A DNA stretch of 64,000 nt, taken from assembly GCF_035627495.1 (NCBI RefSeq), contig NZ_DASPLO010000151.1:1-64000 (forward strand). The letters run 5' to 3'. Under the pieces are notes generated by a model. That model searched no databases. It saw only the letters and a program-made list of their open reading frames with translations, and was not told where the DNA came from. This DNA comes from Methylocaldum sp035627495. Lineage in GTDB: Bacteria > Pseudomonadota > Gammaproteobacteria > Methylococcales > Methylococcaceae. The position numbers and the translations under genes are program-made. Numbering within the stretch: position 1 is the stretch's first letter; each line of letters opens with the position of its first letter. Below, in pieces: positions 36,813 through 45,061 of this stretch.

Positions 36813-38927
36813 ATGTCATCGAAGCAAACCAACCTCACACGCTACCAGCGGGTCCGGGAGATATTGAACGCCGCGGCCCAGGACAGTCCCGCGGACTATG
36901 GCGGAATCGGACGCTTCTGGGATCGCGGTGTCGACTATCTCAAAACAGCGAATCTTCACGGCATCCGGATGATCGCTCCGGAGACGCCCGCGCCCTGCTG
37001 CGGGCATTCGGCCGGGGATAACAGCCATTACAGCCGGGGAGCGGCTTCCGGGCTGATTCGGGGCCTGAAAGGCGAGCCGCCTTTCGACGGCGGGCGGTTC
37101 CCGCGCCTGCCCTGGGGCGGCAGCCCGGTATTGGCGGCGGACATCGAATTCATTGCCGACTGGATCGACGATGGCTGTCCGGAGGACGACCACGAGGACG
37201 CTATCGAGGTCTTGCCGCTGAAGCTCGAAGTCGGCGGCGTGGTGCATATTTCCGCGCGGGAGATCGCAGAATTCGGACTGGCCCCGGACGGGGCACGACG
37301 CCCCATACGACCCGGCGAACTGAGACAGCGCGCCAATCTCGATTGCATGAGCGAAGCCGAACTCGACCGGCTGCGGCGAGCCTTCCGGCAAATCTACGAT
37401 CTGAACGACTGGCCCGAAGATCGCCGCAGCTACAACAACCAGGCGCTGATCCACCAAAACCATTGCCAGCACGGCTGGGAACGCTTCCTGCCCTGGCACC
37501 GCGCCTATCTCTATGAGTTCGAGCAGAATCTTCAGGATTTCGATCCCGATATCATGCTGCCCTATTGGGACTGGACCATGCCGCAATACCGTCCCGAAGA
37601 GGCGGACAAGGGGTGGATTATCCCGAAATCGTTTCAGGCTTTCCTAACCGCGAAAGCCGCCGAGAAACTGATCGGCGGACTCCATCCGGCGCCGACCCAG
37701 GCGCAAAAGGCGGCTTTTCTCGCCCTGGCGGACGAGCGGCGCTCCTTTACCTCTCAAGGCAAGTTTTTCCGCTACGTGTACAACGTCATCGGTTATACCG
37801 GCGTCACCCCGCGGCCGGACGATCGCAATCGACAGCGCATGATCGACGCGCTCCTGGCGTCGAACCCCCTCTGGTATCCCTTGCGCTACCCGGCCGAGTA
37901 CAAGGGGGGCGGAACCATCAACCAGGTGATTCATTACCACTACCCGTCCGCCGAAGACATCAGGCAGATCATGAGCCTCAACAACTTCCGCGACTTCGGT
38001 GGCGGCAGCATCTACGACGCGGCCTTCGGATTCCTGGACCAGAATCCGCACAACACCCTGCACATCTGGACCGGCGGCCAGAATCCATATGGCGATGGCG
38101 GGGGTTCGTATGAGGACACCCAACCGGTGGCGACCACCCAGGCGGCGACTTCCGCGAACCGGCTCGGCGAACGCCGCAACCTGATGGTGCGGGCCGGCGG
38201 CCGCCGCTTCCACTCCCGCACCGACATGTACGAACAGCCGCCGCTCGGCGACATGTTCAGCAATCTCACCGCGTCCTACGACCCGGTGTTTTGGCCGATC
38301 CATGTCAACGTCGACCGCCTCTGGTGGGAGTGGCAGAAGCTCAACCCGAACGCGACGCCGGTCGAACTCGACGCGATTCTTTCGCCCTGGAACTACACCC
38401 AGCGGGACACCCTGGACGTGGCCCGTTTCGGTTACGAATATGTCCGCGGCTCTCATTTCATCCCGGTCGGGCTGGACGCGCCGGTGGGACGCTTCCTCTC
38501 CCGGCCCATCCCGGTTCCGGAGCGGACCAAGGGCTTTCGCAAGGCGGAAATCCGGCTGCATTGGGTACCGCAATTGGTGCGGTCCTGCTTTGTCCGCGTT
38601 TTTCTCAACCAGCCCGGCGCGGATGCCCGAACGGAGTTTCACGGCAATCCGCATTTCGCGGGCTATCTCGCGATCTTCGGCCACGGCGCCTGTTACGGCG
38701 GTCCCGGCCATTGCGACGTGCCGCCCGTACGGGCACGCGACTACGACCACAGAACCCGTAGCCACAATACGCCGCGCAACCACCGCATCGATGTGACGGA
38801 CTGTGCGAGAAAACTGCTCGAAACCTCCCAGGAGCTGCAAATCACGCTGGTTGTCATCGGCGCCGATTACGAGGAAGAGATCGATCTCCTCAAGCTTGAA
38901 GGGGTATCCCTGAATTTCCTCGACTGA
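36813..38927 (+). CDS. Tyrosinase-family (type 3 copper) protein with an N-terminal cytochrome c-like domain
   Basis: 704 residues from ATG 36813. CuA: candidates H214 or H217, H220 and H229 in HQNHCQHGWERFLPWHR; C218-Q-H220 is the CxH pattern that forms a Cys-His thioether in fungal tyrosinases and some hemocyanins. CuB: H413 and H417 (PHNTLHIWTGG), and H497 in DPVFWPIHVNVDRLW; the residue before H497 is Ile rather than the usual His. The first about 140 residues hold a segment like small c-type cytochromes (ending FIADWIDDGCPEDD, with P-CCGH) but without CxxCH, so haem binding is doubtful. No signal peptide was seen. It lies 92 nt after the multicopper oxidase and 17 nt before the LodA-like gene. 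Confidence 0.92.
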   Translation: MSSKQTNLTRYQRVREILNAAAQDSPADYGGIGRFWDRGVDYLKTANLHGIRMIAPETPAPCCGHSAGDNSHYSRGAASGLIRGLKGEPPFDGGRFPRLPWGGSPVLAADIEFIADWIDDGCPEDDHEDAIEVLPLKLEVGGVVHISAREIAEFGLAPDGARRPIRPGELRQRANLDCMSEAELDRLRRAFRQIYDLNDWPEDRRSYNNQALIHQNHCQHGWERFLPWHRAYLYEFEQNLQDFDPDIMLPYWDWTMPQYRPEEADKGWIIPKSFQAFLTAKAAEKLIGGLHPAPTQAQKAAFLALADERRSFTSQGKFFRYVYNVIGYTGVTPRPDDRNRQRMIDALLASNPLWYPLRYPAEYKGGGTINQVIHYHYPSAEDIRQIMSLNNFRDFGGGSIYDAAFGFLDQNPHNTLHIWTGGQNPYGDGGGSYEDTQPVATTQAATSANRLGERRNLMVRAGGRRFHSRTDMYEQPPLGDMFSNLTASYDPVFWPIHVNVDRLWWEWQKLNPNATPVELDAILSPWNYTQRDTLDVARFGYEYVRGSHFIPVGLDAPVGRFLSRPIPVPERTKGFRKAEIRLHWVPQLVRSCFVRVFLNQPGADARTEFHGNPHFAGYLAIFGHGACYGGPGHCDVPPVRARDYDHRTRSHNTPRNHRIDVTDCARKLLETSQELQITLVVIGADYEEEIDLLKLEGVSLNFLD

Positions 38928-38944
38928 CCGCGGGAGATAACATC

Positions 38945-41278
38945 ATGGCGACTTACAAAATACATCCCGGTATCGGCATCGCGCGCCTCGGCAACAGCGA
39001 GTCCGAGTTCTATATCGCTCCCGAAATGCCGGCGGCTCTGCCCCAGGAATGCGACGCGTCAGGCAATCCCATTCTCGCCCCGGACGGGTCCGGCCCGGTG
39101 CTGGTCGAGACCTTCAAGGATAAGGACGGCCGCATCAAACGGCAGGCTGCCCGCTTCCAGGTCTATGTCTACGACGACGACAGCCCGGAAGGCCGGCCGT
39201 TGAAACTCGGCGATGATGTCGAAGGCGGCGGCAATCGCGGCAAGCTGATCGACATCCAGTGGCGGGTCTACCTCGCCAACAAGAAAGCCTCCTGGTACGA
39301 ATTCAAGCAACGCTCCGGAGAACACGGCTATGGCAACGGCCATCCGCGCCGGAACGCCGCCGTTGCGAACCGCGACCGCCTGATCATCGATCCGGGCCCC
39401 CGCAGCGTCGACACGACAACCCGGCGCAAAGCCCGGTTCGACCGTTCCGGAGACGGCGTGTACGCCGCCACCTTTCCTCCGGTCGGCCTGCAACCGCATG
39501 ACATTCATACCCTGGGCGAAATACTGACCGACGACGCCGGGCGGCTCCTGGTGCTGGGCGGGCACGGCAATTCCGGCAGCGAGAAATCCGGTCCGGGCGA
39601 ACCGCACATCGCCAATTACGCCAATAACGACGGTTGGTACGACGACGTTTCCGATGGTCCGGTCATGGCCCGGCTCGCGATGTATTCCGAACAAGTCGGA
39701 CAGACGCGCTACATCGATGTCGAGTATCCCGCCTGGGTCGTCGTCGGCTATCCCCGCTTCGTACCGCAAATCCTCGACATGATTACCATGGACGAGGTGA
39801 TGTACGACTTGTCCCTGCGCGAGTTTGCCGCCGACACCGGCATTTACGGGCGGCTCGACAGCTTCGATTGTCCTGAAACGGTGCCGATCCATGACCGGGC
39901 GGCGCTCAGCCAATGGAAAGCGAGCCGGCTGACCTGGAACAAAAAACACAAGCCCTGGTTCTATCGCGACATCTGGCCGATTCTGTTCCGACCGAACGAG
40001 TTCCTGTATCTCAGCGACATCCTGGCCCAGTCGAATTTCCCCCACGACCAGGAACAGCGCGGAACGTTCAACCCCTATCTGCTCTCGAAAACGCCGAGAC
40101 GATTCAAGGAGAAATCCGATTGCGAGGCGGTCGCCAAGAGTTCGCATGCCGCGCGATATGCCAATCAGGGCGAGGCGCGCGTCGAGACGCAACGCCCGCC
40201 GCGAAAGGATGAGGACGGTCTTTGGATCGACGATCCCTATGGCCCCATGCGGCTTTTTCTATTCGACCTGCTGCGGCGCAGCGGCGAGGAAAACGAGTTC
40301 AAGCTCGAAGATAAGATCGGCAGCCGGGTACACAACCTGCCGCTGATGCCTCTCCTGTGCGGTGACAATCCGCTCACCAACGAAGCGCCGTCGAAATTCC
40401 TGAGGCTCACCGATTATCAGCTTTTCATCCTCAGGCAATGGGCGGACGGGTATTTCATCAACGAAATGGAAGAGGGCTGGATCGATCCCAGCACTTACCC
40501 GGTCTTCATGCCCTATCCGACCACACCCCCCAAAACGGGATACGAACTGGACCGAGGCGTGCTCGGCAATGTGCTCGGGGGAGCCTTTTGCCCAGGGGGC
40601 GAGCTCGGCTGGATCATGCGCAACCCCTCCATTTATTGGGAGCCTTACCGCATCAAGGCCGACCGCGGCTGGTCCGATTTCCTCCAGTCCGCCGCTCAGG
40701 CCAACGCTGTCCACCGCAGCGAAACCGATGGTCTGACTTTCGCTATCGAGAACCCGCTGAGCCAGGACAACGATTTCAGCGTCGGCCTCCAGCCCGGCGA
40801 TTTGACCAAGTACATGGCGCTTCCCTGGCAGGCCGATTTCAACGAATGCACCACGAATCCCAACAACATCACTTACGCCGATTGGAATGAAATCAATCCC
40901 GAAAGCGAAAACGACCTGCGCCTGAAACTCGAAGAGAAAACCTGGGACACCCTGTGGTGGCCCGCCCACCGTCCCTTGCAATCGAATCAACTGGTCGGGT
41001 TCGACAACCAAGGAAATCCGGAGACGGAGTGGACTACCTGGAGCCAAGGCATTCAGCAAACCAATGCCGGCGACCTCAAAATGGTGAGCGAATGGTGGAA
41101 GCTTGGTTTCATCATTCGAAATCCTTACCTGCCGGCGGATAGCGCAAGAACCCCGAGCACGGGGCCGGACAACCGCTATTACAGCGTGGAGCGCGCGGGA
41201 ACGGAGCACATCGTCGCCCCGAATCCACAAGTTGCCACGACCGCGAACCCTAAATCATCACAAAACAAAGGAGAATAA
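38945..41278 (+). CDS. LodA-like quinoprotein amino-acid oxidase (CTQ cofactor family)
   Basis: 777 residues. The N-terminus (MATYKIHPGIGIARLGNS) is typical of the LodA/GoxA family, in which the cofactor cysteine tryptophylquinone is made from one Cys and one Trp. Candidates here: C549 in LGGAFCPGGELGW and W628 in MALPWQADFNEC, the Trp lying in the conserved PWQADF box. This family oxidises an amino acid (lysine epsilon amine in LodA, glycine in GoxA), releasing ammonia and hydrogen peroxide; substrate here is unknown. No signal peptide is visible. It starts 17 nt after the tyrosinase stop and ends 2 nt before the small gene. A LodB-like flavoprotein, needed for CTQ formation in studied members, is encoded two genes on. 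Confidence 0.9.
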   Translation: MATYKIHPGIGIARLGNSESEFYIAPEMPAALPQECDASGNPILAPDGSGPVLVETFKDKDGRIKRQAARFQVYVYDDDSPEGRPLKLGDDVEGGGNRGKLIDIQWRVYLANKKASWYEFKQRSGEHGYGNGHPRRNAAVANRDRLIIDPGPRSVDTTTRRKARFDRSGDGVYAATFPPVGLQPHDIHTLGEILTDDAGRLLVLGGHGNSGSEKSGPGEPHIANYANNDGWYDDVSDGPVMARLAMYSEQVGQTRYIDVEYPAWVVVGYPRFVPQILDMITMDEVMYDLSLREFAADTGIYGRLDSFDCPETVPIHDRAALSQWKASRLTWNKKHKPWFYRDIWPILFRPNEFLYLSDILAQSNFPHDQEQRGTFNPYLLSKTPRRFKEKSDCEAVAKSSHAARYANQGEARVETQRPPRKDEDGLWIDDPYGPMRLFLFDLLRRSGEENEFKLEDKIGSRVHNLPLMPLLCGDNPLTNEAPSKFLRLTDYQLFILRQWADGYFINEMEEGWIDPSTYPVFMPYPTTPPKTGYELDRGVLGNVLGGAFCPGGELGWIMRNPSIYWEPYRIKADRGWSDFLQSAAQANAVHRSETDGLTFAIENPLSQDNDFSVGLQPGDLTKYMALPWQADFNECTTNPNNITYADWNEINPESENDLRLKLEEKTWDTLWWPAHRPLQSNQLVGFDNQGNPETEWTTWSQGIQQTNAGDLKMVSEWWKLGFIIRNPYLPADSARTPSTGPDNRYYSVERAGTEHIVAPNPQVATTANPKSSQNKGE

Positions 41279-41280
41279 CC

Positions 41281-41697
41281 ATGAGCGACAACCCATTCGT
41301 CGGTAAATGGACCTATCGCAGCTTATTGAACGATCCGGACGTCAACAAAGACTTCAATGACCTCGAATTCGGCCGCGGCACGATCGAAATTGATGAAGAC
41401 GCCATGCAGATACTCGCCGGAGTCATCGGCGGTCCGGGCTGGTCGTTGAAACTGAAAGGTTCTCGCGAATACGGCACGCCCATGCGGGTCCGCTTTCAGG
41501 GCGTCGGCATCGTCAATGGCGAGCAATGGATTTACGATTACGAGGGCTATTTGGTAAACCACTGGCCTAACGGTGTCCAGCAGCGGCCGGCCATCGTCGG
41601 CTCAGTCATCCGCACGATTCCGCATTCCGGCGGTTCGCCGGGTACCGTATCTCCGGCCGGAGTGGTGGCCTCATTTTACGCCGTCAAAGCCGAATAG
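41281..41697 (+). CDS. 138-residue protein of unknown function in the lodA/tyrosinase operon
   Basis: Not recognised. It has no Cys, no signal peptide and no membrane segment. Many Gly, Trp and Tyr residues and alternating hydrophobic residues suggest a beta-barrel: NPFVGKWTYRSLLNDPDV at the start, GGPGWSLKLKGSREYG and VRFQGVGIVNGEQWIYDYEG in the middle, and QRPAIVGSVIRTIPH near the end. GGAG lies 7 nt before the ATG, overlapping the lodA end. The stop TAG (41695-41697) overlaps the likely non-standard start of the flavoprotein gene. Its tight placement between lodA and lodB suggests a role in assembling or carrying one of the oxidases (inference). Confidence 0.85.
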   Translation: MSDNPFVGKWTYRSLLNDPDVNKDFNDLEFGRGTIEIDEDAMQILAGVIGGPGWSLKLKGSREYGTPMRVRFQGVGIVNGEQWIYDYEGYLVNHWPNGVQQRPAIVGSVIRTIPHSGGSPGTVSPAGVVASFYAVKAE

Positions 41698-42863
41698 GCT
41701 CCGCGTTCGATGTCTTCATCGCCGGCGCGGGTCCCGCGGGGGCCGCGACGGCGATTTCGCTCAGCGACGTCGCGCCAGGGCTGCGCGTCTGTCTTGCCGA
41801 TGCGGGACGAGCCGACTCGTTCCGCATCGGTGAATCCGTGCCGCCGCTGATCAAGCGTTTTCTCGATCATCTTGGATTGGGGGCGGGCTTCGCGCGGGAC
41901 TCCCATTGCCCATCCTTTCGCACCGCGAGTGCCTGGGGCGGGCCCGAACTCATCAGCAACGAGTTTTTCCTGGATGTCCACAACATCGGCTGGCGGCTCG
42001 ATCGAGCCCGATTCGACCGCATGCTGGCAGCGGAAGCCGAAAATCGCGGCGCCATACCTCTGGCTGCCAAGGTCGGCTCGATCAGATTTGACGGCGACAG
42101 ATGGACTATCGATTGCGGCGAAGCCGGAACCCGCACGGCGCGCTGTGTTGTCGATGCTACCGGCCGTGCCGCACTGCTGTCGCGGTTGGGAGGCCTGAAA
42201 CCGATCAACTGCGACCGATTGGTCGCCGCCACGGTCTTTTTTGAAGAATCGGAGAGCCCGGGTTTGCCGGGCGCCGATGCGGCGCTGATCGAGTCATTTC
42301 GCGACGGTTGGTGGTATACCGCAGCCACTCCCGGAGGGCGCAGGGTCGCGGTCTTGATGACCGATGCCGACCTTGCCCGCCGTCTGGGCGCGCCCCGGTT
42401 GGATGCCTGGATGGAATGCCTCGGCAAAACAAGACATGTTCGAACCATCATCGGCGCAGGCCGGCCTCTCGCCCCGCCTAGGCTTTGGCCGGCGGGTTCC
42501 CGTTATCTGGAAGGCAACGTCCATCCCGGGCTGATTGCCGTAGGCGATGCGGTCTCCAGCTTCGACCCGCTCTCATCGCAAGGCATCATCAAGGCGCTCC
42601 GATCCTCCATTTTTGCTTCTTATGCGATCGCCGACTGGCTGCTGCGCTCGGACGATCGTGGCTTCGCTCGATACAGAGCCCTCATGAAGCGGGAGTTTGC
42701 CTCCTATCGGGAAACTTTGCGCGACTACTACCGCCAGGAACAGCGCTGGCCCGATTCCCCTTTTTGGCATCGGCGCCATAACGGGTCTGATTTTCGGAAT
42801 CAATCTGCGGCACTCAAAGACTTGCGAGAAACTGTGCGATCACACGTCAGGCCGCCGAGTTGA
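41694..42863 (+). CDS. LodB-like FAD-dependent oxidoreductase (CTQ maturation factor)
   Basis: About 389 residues. The FAD-binding Rossmann motif FDVFIAGAGPAGAATA begins at codon 4, and a second FAD motif is GDAVSSFDPLSSQGI (about 285-300), the hallmark of the LodB/halogenase-like group. LodB is required for CTQ formation in LodA. No ATG, GTG or TTG lies in frame between an upstream stop near 41567 and GTG 41838, and 41838 would delete the FAD motif. Candidate starts are ATA 41694 (overlapping the TAG of the preceding gene) or ATT 41673 after GGTGG. The coordinates use 41694. A sequencing error near 41700 is possible. It overlaps the convergent next gene by 17 nt. Confidence 0.85.
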   Translation: MGSAFDVFIAGAGPAGAATAISLSDVAPGLRVCLADAGRADSFRIGESVPPLIKRFLDHLGLGAGFARDSHCPSFRTASAWGGPELISNEFFLDVHNIGWRLDRARFDRMLAAEAENRGAIPLAAKVGSIRFDGDRWTIDCGEAGTRTARCVVDATGRAALLSRLGGLKPINCDRLVAATVFFEESESPGLPGADAALIESFRDGWWYTAATPGGRRVAVLMTDADLARRLGAPRLDAWMECLGKTRHVRTIIGAGRPLAPPRLWPAGSRYLEGNVHPGLIAVGDAVSSFDPLSSQGIIKALRSSIFASYAIADWLLRSDDRGFARYRALMKREFASYRETLRDYYRQEQRWPDSPFWHRRHNGSDFRNQSAALKDLRETVRSHVRPPS

Positions 42864-43500
42864 TTAGCCGAATCTTTTCGCCCTGCGTAAGCCGATAAAA
42901 CCGGCGAAGCTCTTCCATCATCTCACCTGCCCGCTCCTTCTTCAGATAACGGGTTTCCAACCGAAGGCAATACTTGCCGGCGTAATGGTTGGCATCTTCG
43001 TAGCGTTGCCGCTGGACTTGATCCAATGCCGCATCATAGGCCGGCGCATCGAACAAGCAGTATCGAAGTTTTGAGGGAATGAGGCTCTTGCCCTGGCGGT
43101 TCCATAGCGAAGCGGCGGTCACGAATTTATCCACCTCAGCCTGCATCTCCAACTCCATCAGCGTAATGCCGCGGTCGACACCGGCATTCCAAATGAGATA
43201 AAGAAAATGGCTAACCCCTTCCACAGCCAAAAGGAAATCGATGAAATTCTCGGAATGAAGGCTCTCCAGCGGATTATCATCGGACAGGTGGGCCAACACG
43301 GAGGCATCCAGGAAAAGCGCGAGATCGAGATGATCGTCCTCTTGCGAGACCAGCAGCTTTTCCTGGCTCTCGCGGGGATTGACGCTAGTGTCCAACTGCC
43401 GCGCGAGTTCCGGATCGGTAATCAGAAAATCCTCCACATCGAGATCCACCTCGATGCGATAGATACGTTCCAGCAGCTTCTGTAAGGCGTTCAGGCGCAT
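42847..43500 (-). CDS. Conserved hypothetical protein
   Basis: 217 residues, not recognised. It is mostly helical, soluble, with acidic segments (DLDVEDFLITDPELARQLD) and a C-terminus rich in Arg/Lys/Tyr (RYLKKERAGEMMEELRRFY). No signal peptide or membrane segment. Its stop overlaps the convergent lodB end. It lies 13 nt downstream of the next gene on the same strand, so the two are probably co-transcribed. Confidence 0.8.
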   Translation of the reverse strand: MRLNALQKLLERIYRIEVDLDVEDFLITDPELARQLDTSVNPRESQEKLLVSQEDDHLDLALFLDASVLAHLSDDNPLESLHSENFIDFLLAVEGVSHFLYLIWNAGVDRGITLMELEMQAEVDKFVTAASLWNRQGKSLIPSKLRYCLFDAPAYDAALDQVQRQRYEDANHYAGKYCLRLETRYLKKERAGEMMEELRRFYRLTQGEKIRLINSAA

Positions 43501-43513
43501 AACAGCGCCTCCT

Positions 43514-44149
43514 TCAGTTGTGCCGGTGGCTGATGGAGCCTTGCGCCGGCTCTATGCCCAGTTTCCTGAGTTTGTCAGCCGCACGCTTGCTGCCGGTTCT
43601 AAGCCAGATTTCATAAAGCCGCATGATATCGGTGCACGAATTCATCGGCGTCCTCTCTCCGACTTCCGAAAGGACATCTACGAACGACTGAAACTTTTCG
43701 GCAAGCTCGCCGAAAATCGCACAGAACGCTCTGCCTCGTAACGTGCCGCGATTCAGGTCGCACAGATAACCGTAAGCCGTGCCTCCCATGGCAATGTAAT
43801 AGTCGATGTCGACGAGCTTACGATTAAGGCTGGAGGAAAACAGGCCGGAAATTAACAATGCCACATCTCCCAGCCTGCGCAGAATTTGATGCCGCTCCTC
43901 CACGCTCGCCGCTTCCACGGCTTCAGCGTAGATCAGGGCAAGCGGCTGCAGCGTCACGCCCTCGGCGCTGTAGGAGAACAGCTTGTCCGCCTGGGTAAAA
44001 TAGGCAAGCAAATTGACAATGTAGTAGACGGTATCTTCTCCGGCATCTACTTTTTGGTTTGACAAAGCCGTTGTCACCGAGTCCCTGAAGTATTCCTTCA
44101 CGTTTACGTCAGTAATCAAGCTTGCGTCGAGATTCTCAGGCGCCATCAT
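43514..44149 (-). CDS. Conserved hypothetical protein
   Basis: 211 residues from ATG 44149, preceded by GGGAGG at a 7-nt spacing; a start at 44164 is possible. It is helical and soluble, with SVTTALSNQKVDAGEDT near the N-terminus and GGTAYGYLCDLNRGT in the middle. The family was not recognised. It lies directly upstream of 42847-43500, and the pair is oriented away from the Nudix gene. Confidence 0.8.
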   Translation of the reverse strand: MMAPENLDASLITDVNVKEYFRDSVTTALSNQKVDAGEDTVYYIVNLLAYFTQADKLFSYSAEGVTLQPLALIYAEAVEAASVEERHQILRRLGDVALLISGLFSSSLNRKLVDIDYYIAMGGTAYGYLCDLNRGTLRGRAFCAIFGELAEKFQSFVDVLSEVGERTPMNSCTDIMRLYEIWLRTGSKRAADKLRKLGIEPAQGSISHRHN

Positions 44150-44494
44150 GTCTAGACCTCCCAAGATTTAAGATCTGCAAAAAGAGCAATGAATCCGCCT
44201 TTGTTATAAATCGGTCGGCAAGATTCTTTTCGAGTATAGCAATTGTCTGAAAGCCGAAGCCTCCGATACGTCGCGGAAAAGCCGGTTTAACAATTGGACG
44301 ATAGTGATGCGTCCCGGTTCTTGGCTCTTTCATCGCATCCGGACTTCCGCACCTTCTCGATTCGACTTTCCGCCCGTTACTTATAATGTAGGCAAGAGTC
44401 CGGCCAGGTCCTGCGGACGCAGTAAATCTAACAATTCGATGCGAGTGTAGGAAGCCTGCAACAGAACAGCAGTTCTTTTGAAATAGACGAGTAG
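44150..44494. other. 345-nt non-coding spacer with a lone -10 element
   Basis: No gene was seen. A consensus TATAAT (44382-44387) points to the plus strand, with TTCGAC (44361-44366) as a possible but close -35. No plus-strand gene follows before the 3' end of the Nudix gene. The promoter of the minus-strand pair at 42847-44149 should also lie here. Confidence 0.5.
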
Positions 44495-45058
44495 TTAACG
44501 GCGGGCAGGAGGAAGCGAATTTCTGAGGCAGGCAAGCTTTAACAGTCCGGCGGCACTGATCGAGTCGGTGATTTCGCCGTCCATGACCATGCGTATCGCC
44601 TCCTGCAGGGGTAGCTTTTTGATGGTGATGGCCTCCGTTTCCTCGAAGTCCGGCTCGCCCTCCATTAGATCCTCCGCGAGGAAAACATAGCCTTCCTCGT
44701 CGGTGACCGAATTGGTGGTATGCAGGTGCATGAAGAGATTCCAACTCCCGGCGGTTAATCCGGTTTCCTCTTTGAGCTCGCGTTTCGCCGTCTCCAGAAT
44801 ATCTTCCCCTTCGGGTGAGCCGCCCATGGGGATTTCCCAAAAATACGCATCGGGCACGTAGCGATATTGGCCAACCAACCAGGTATTGTTGTCGGCGTCT
44901 ATCGGTATGATGCCGATAGCCTGGCTTTTGAAATGGATTCTTCCGTAAATGCTCAGCCCACCGGACGGATTGATCACCTCATCTTCGTCTAGGCGAATCC
45001 ACGAGTTTTCGTAGACCTCCCGGCGCCGAATCAATTTCCAAGGATTGTCTTCCGACAT
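44495..45058 (-). CDS. Nudix hydrolase (ADP-ribose pyrophosphatase type)
   Basis: 187 residues. The Nudix box is GGSPEGEDILETAKRELKEE followed by TGL. An N-terminal domain-swapping part (LSIYGRIHFKSQAIGIIPI) and a C-terminal acidic region resemble ADP-ribose or related sugar-nucleotide pyrophosphatases. The exact substrate is unknown. It lies 3 nt after hemE on the same strand. Confidence 0.88.
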   Translation of the reverse strand: MSEDNPWKLIRRREVYENSWIRLDEDEVINPSGGLSIYGRIHFKSQAIGIIPIDADNNTWLVGQYRYVPDAYFWEIPMGGSPEGEDILETAKRELKEETGLTAGSWNLFMHLHTTNSVTDEEGYVFLAEDLMEGEPDFEETEAITIKKLPLQEAIRMVMDGEITDSISAAGLLKLACLRNSLPPARR

Positions 45059-45061
45059 AGA

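Noticed and set aside
37644..38840. Long antisense frame (398 codons) inside the tyrosinase gene
   Set aside because: Same reason; the copper motifs are in the plus-strand frame.
41710..41840. ATG 41710 as start of a lodB-like protein
   Set aside because: It lies in a different frame from the FAD-motif frame and reaches a stop soon.
41838..42863. GTG 41838 as start of the LodB-like gene
   Set aside because: It would remove the N-terminal FAD-binding motif, which is in frame upstream.
28700..42900. Second copy of the tRNA-Leu 3' end as attachment site
   Set aside because: Looked for the GTTCGATTCCGAC segment by eye; no convincing second copy was found.
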